A stretch of 64,000 bases of DNA. It comes from Defluviicoccus sp. (GTDB lineage Bacteria; Pseudomonadota; Alphaproteobacteria; Rhodospirillales; Defluviicoccaceae). A program made the translations under genes and the position numbers. The notes below the pieces were generated by a model. The model worked only from the letters and a program-made list of their open reading frames with translations, made no database searches and was not told where the DNA came from. Position 1 is the stretch's first letter; each line of letters begins with the position of its first letter. The stretch spans positions 1 to 64,000 of the forward strand of contig JARSSM010000011.1 in assembly GCA_029624735.1 (NCBI GenBank). Direction: 5' to 3'. Positions 62,232 to 64,000 of the stretch are shown piece by piece.

Positions 62232-63776
62232 ATGCGGGACTGGTTGTTGGAGTTGCTGCGGTGTCCGTTCTGTGCCGGCGCGGTGCAGGCGGCGGCAAAG
62301 GTGGCGGGAGAGGGCGACGTCTGCACGGACGGGCTCTTGCGTTGCCCCACGTGTTGCTTCGATTTCCCTGTCGTCGGCGGCGTGCCAATCCTGCGCCATC
62401 CCGACGACACGCTTGACGCGCAGAACGAGACGACGGAGCGGGTTATTGTCCCGGGGCCGCGCGTCCGCGATATCGCCCAAGCGCTCAAGGAGGGCGACCG
62501 CAGCCGGGCGTTCGAACTCGTCCTCAATCCGTTCACCCTCGGCGGACCGGTCATTCCGACCTCGCTTGACCGCTGGAAACCCAAGGGGCTGCAGCGAGGC
62601 GAGTCCCCGACGGTGCCTGCCGGTCTCGCGAAAGGCAGCAAGGCGCCCGGCATCAAGGCCGCCATCATCAATCGGATCCGGAAGAACGACCTTCTCGCCA
62701 CTGCAAAGGCGAACGCGAAAAAGGCTATGCTGCCGCTCTGGCGCAAGGGCCTCGCGCGCTACTTGACGGAGCGGCTTGATCGGCTGAGCGCGCTGGAGAT
62801 CATCGAGCTCTATTACGGGTTCTATTCCAACAGCGAGATCAGCAATTACTTCTCCTACCGCTACACCCAGCCGCGCCATCTGGCGGCGTTGTGCGTCGCC
62901 TCTGTCCTGCGCGAATCCAAGGAAGCCGTGCTCGACCTCGCCTGCGGCGTCGGCCACCTGGCCCACTACCTCTCCTACGGCCAGCCGGATAAACGGGTCG
63001 TCGGCATCGATCGCGATTTCTTCCGCCTGTTTATCGCCCAAAACTTCATCGCGCCGCAGGCCTCATTCATCTGCGGTGAAGCCGATACGTCGCTTCCCTT
63101 CGCCGATCGCACATTCGGTTCCGTCTTCTGTTCCGATGCATTTTTCTGCTTCCTGCAGCGCGCTTCCGCCGCGCGCGAGATGGTGCGCGTCATCGGACCA
63201 GATGGAAACATCGTCCTCACCCGGACGCGCAATTTCGCGGTCGAGCCGCGCCAAGGCTACGAACTCACGGCCGACGGCTACCGCCGGCTGTTCGCCGGCT
63301 GCGGCCTGAAGTCGGTGCTGTTCAGCGAGGATACCCTCGTCCGTCAGTATCTAACGCGCCAGGGCCTCGATCTGACCGTCGACGACGGGGCAAACCTCGA
63401 TCGATCAGAATGGTTGTCCATCTTTGCGAGCCAGTCGGACGCGCCCTTCAAGCACCACCCCGCCTGGACTGAATGGCCGCACGCTGTCGGCCGGCTGGGC
63501 GTCAACCCGCTCTATGAACGCACGCCGCGCGACGGCCAGGTTGACCTGAAGGTGCGCTTTCCTTCAGGCTGGTACCGCTACCAGAACGAGAAGTTTCTCG
63601 AATACGCGGAGGCGGAATGCTCGGTTCCGGCCGCGCTGATCAGCGCGCTCGGCGCTGGCGAGGCTGCCGCCGATGATGTTCAGCGCTACATCGACCGCTT
63701 CGTCGTCATCGGCATGCCGGACCGCTACCTCCCCGTCGCTGCCGCCGGTGCGCGCTCGGCGCGGGCGACACCCTAG
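62232..63776 (+). CDS. Trm112-like zinc domain fused to SAM methyltransferase
   Basis: 514 residues. The N terminus is a Trm112p-type zinc ribbon (C11-x2-C14 and C38-x2-C41) followed by GGVPIL, the usual sign of polysaccharide-linked methyltransferases. A basic linker (about 125-180) precedes a class I methyltransferase domain with motif I LDLACGVGHLAHYL and motif II VVGIDRDFF. The C-terminal 130 residues have no recognised family. It probably methylates a glycan. ATG 62232 is chosen; TTG 62220 and GTG 62223 are in frame. It continues the plus-strand glycan run and ends 15 bp before the next gene. Confidence 0.85.
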   Translation: MRDWLLELLRCPFCAGAVQAAAKVAGEGDVCTDGLLRCPTCCFDFPVVGGVPILRHPDDTLDAQNETTERVIVPGPRVRDIAQALKEGDRSRAFELVLNPFTLGGPVIPTSLDRWKPKGLQRGESPTVPAGLAKGSKAPGIKAAIINRIRKNDLLATAKANAKKAMLPLWRKGLARYLTERLDRLSALEIIELYYGFYSNSEISNYFSYRYTQPRHLAALCVASVLRESKEAVLDLACGVGHLAHYLSYGQPDKRVVGIDRDFFRLFIAQNFIAPQASFICGEADTSLPFADRTFGSVFCSDAFFCFLQRASAAREMVRVIGPDGNIVLTRTRNFAVEPRQGYELTADGYRRLFAGCGLKSVLFSEDTLVRQYLTRQGLDLTVDDGANLDRSEWLSIFASQSDAPFKHHPAWTEWPHAVGRLGVNPLYERTPRDGQVDLKVRFPSGWYRYQNEKFLEYAEAECSVPAALISALGAGEAAADDVQRYIDRFVVIGMPDRYLPVAAAGARSARATP

Positions 63777-63791
63777 ACGGCGGGTGCGCGG

Positions 63792-64000
63792 ATGCCGTCG
63801 GCGAGGGGCACAGCGACGCGGCGGCTTCTCCGTGGAGCGTTGACCGGCGCTCTCATCGTCGTCGTCGCGTGCGTCATGTTCGACGTCGCCGCCTGGTTCC
63901 TGGCGCCGGCGCGGGTGGAGTACCACTTCCCCGGCTATCGCTTCCGGCCCTATGCACAACGGGGCAGCGACTTCGGTTGGCATTTCCCGCGCTATTACTT
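63792..64000 (+). CDS. membrane-anchored protein, truncated by window end
   Basis: The first 69 codons of a plus-strand gene. After a short basic stretch (about 1-18) comes one transmembrane anchor (GALTGALIVVVACVMFDVAA) and then an aromatic-rich periplasmic start (EYHFPGYRFRPYAQRGSDFG). This layout resembles membrane-anchored SGNH-like or DUF sugar-modifying proteins in exopolysaccharide loci, but the visible part is too short to assign a family. It begins 15 bp after the methyltransferase stop, so it belongs to that operon. Confidence 0.6.
   Translation, partial: MPSARGTATRRLLRGALTGALIVVVACVMFDVAAWFLAPARVEYHFPGYRFRPYAQRGSDFGWHFPRYY

Overview
The window is about 64 kb of GC-rich chromosome from an alphaproteobacterium, most likely of the Rhodospirillales or a close relative. 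The pointers are hisZ next to purA, topA overlapping rnr, an alphaproteobacterial-type L33, tandem CCUCCUCCC ('cuckoo'/alpha-r14-like) small RNAs, an HpnK/ChbG-type deacetylase and uniformly high GC codon use. No rRNA, tRNA, phage, intact insertion sequence or CRISPR array was seen. Coding density is high, and the right edge cuts a gene.

Layout. 1-3.4 kb: two tandem small RNAs, a stand-alone zinc-binding CZB protein, then a GT4 glycosyltransferase and a GDP-mannose 3,5-epimerase-like enzyme. 4.5-15.7 kb: housekeeping (acnA, comM/yifB, topA, rnr) plus a secreted trypsin-like protease. 15.7-20.9 kb: sialidase-like protein, HpnK/ChbG deacetylase, and a lipid-linked sugar cassette (GtrB-like GT2, GT-C, GtrA). 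21-28.6 kb: rpmG, a Crp/Fnr regulator, gamma-glutamyltransferase, hisZ-purA, a SnoaL-like protein and gdhA. 28.7-39.2 kb: an exopolysaccharide locus with divergent arms. The minus arm is wza, GT2, wzx and a very large PIG-L deacetylase with four tandem galactose-binding-like repeats; the plus arm is wzc and an O-antigen ligase/polymerase. 39.2-41.5 kb: a peptidoglycan recycling pair (LD-carboxypeptidase and a Mpl/MurC-type ligase).

41.6-48.2 kb holds the most unusual item. An SGNH hydrolase gene is followed at 61 bp by a 1825-residue protein that carries an alpha/beta hydrolase with an intact Ser, a second LCAT/PGAP1-like hydrolase whose nucleophile Ser is replaced by Gly, an M17-N/macro-like region, a CHAT cysteine protease with apparent His/Cys dyad, and a TPR/helical tail. 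It is followed by another CZB protein, a second SGNH hydrolase and an esterase. Its biological role cannot be read from the sequence; a regulated lipase/protease effector, perhaps for defence or stress, is an inference.

50.5-60.3 kb is a carbohydrate module: a PdxA-family dehydrogenase, a divergent GAPDH-like enzyme, a fused E1 alpha-beta 2-oxoacid dehydrogenase, a lipoyl/E3-binding protein fused to an HSL-type alpha/beta hydrolase, split transketolase halves, a nucleotidyltransferase and a class IV aminotransferase. 60.3-64 kb returns to surface-polysaccharide genes: two methyltransferases, a GT2 and a truncated membrane protein. Much of the window therefore concerns building and exporting glycans, interleaved with conserved housekeeping genes.
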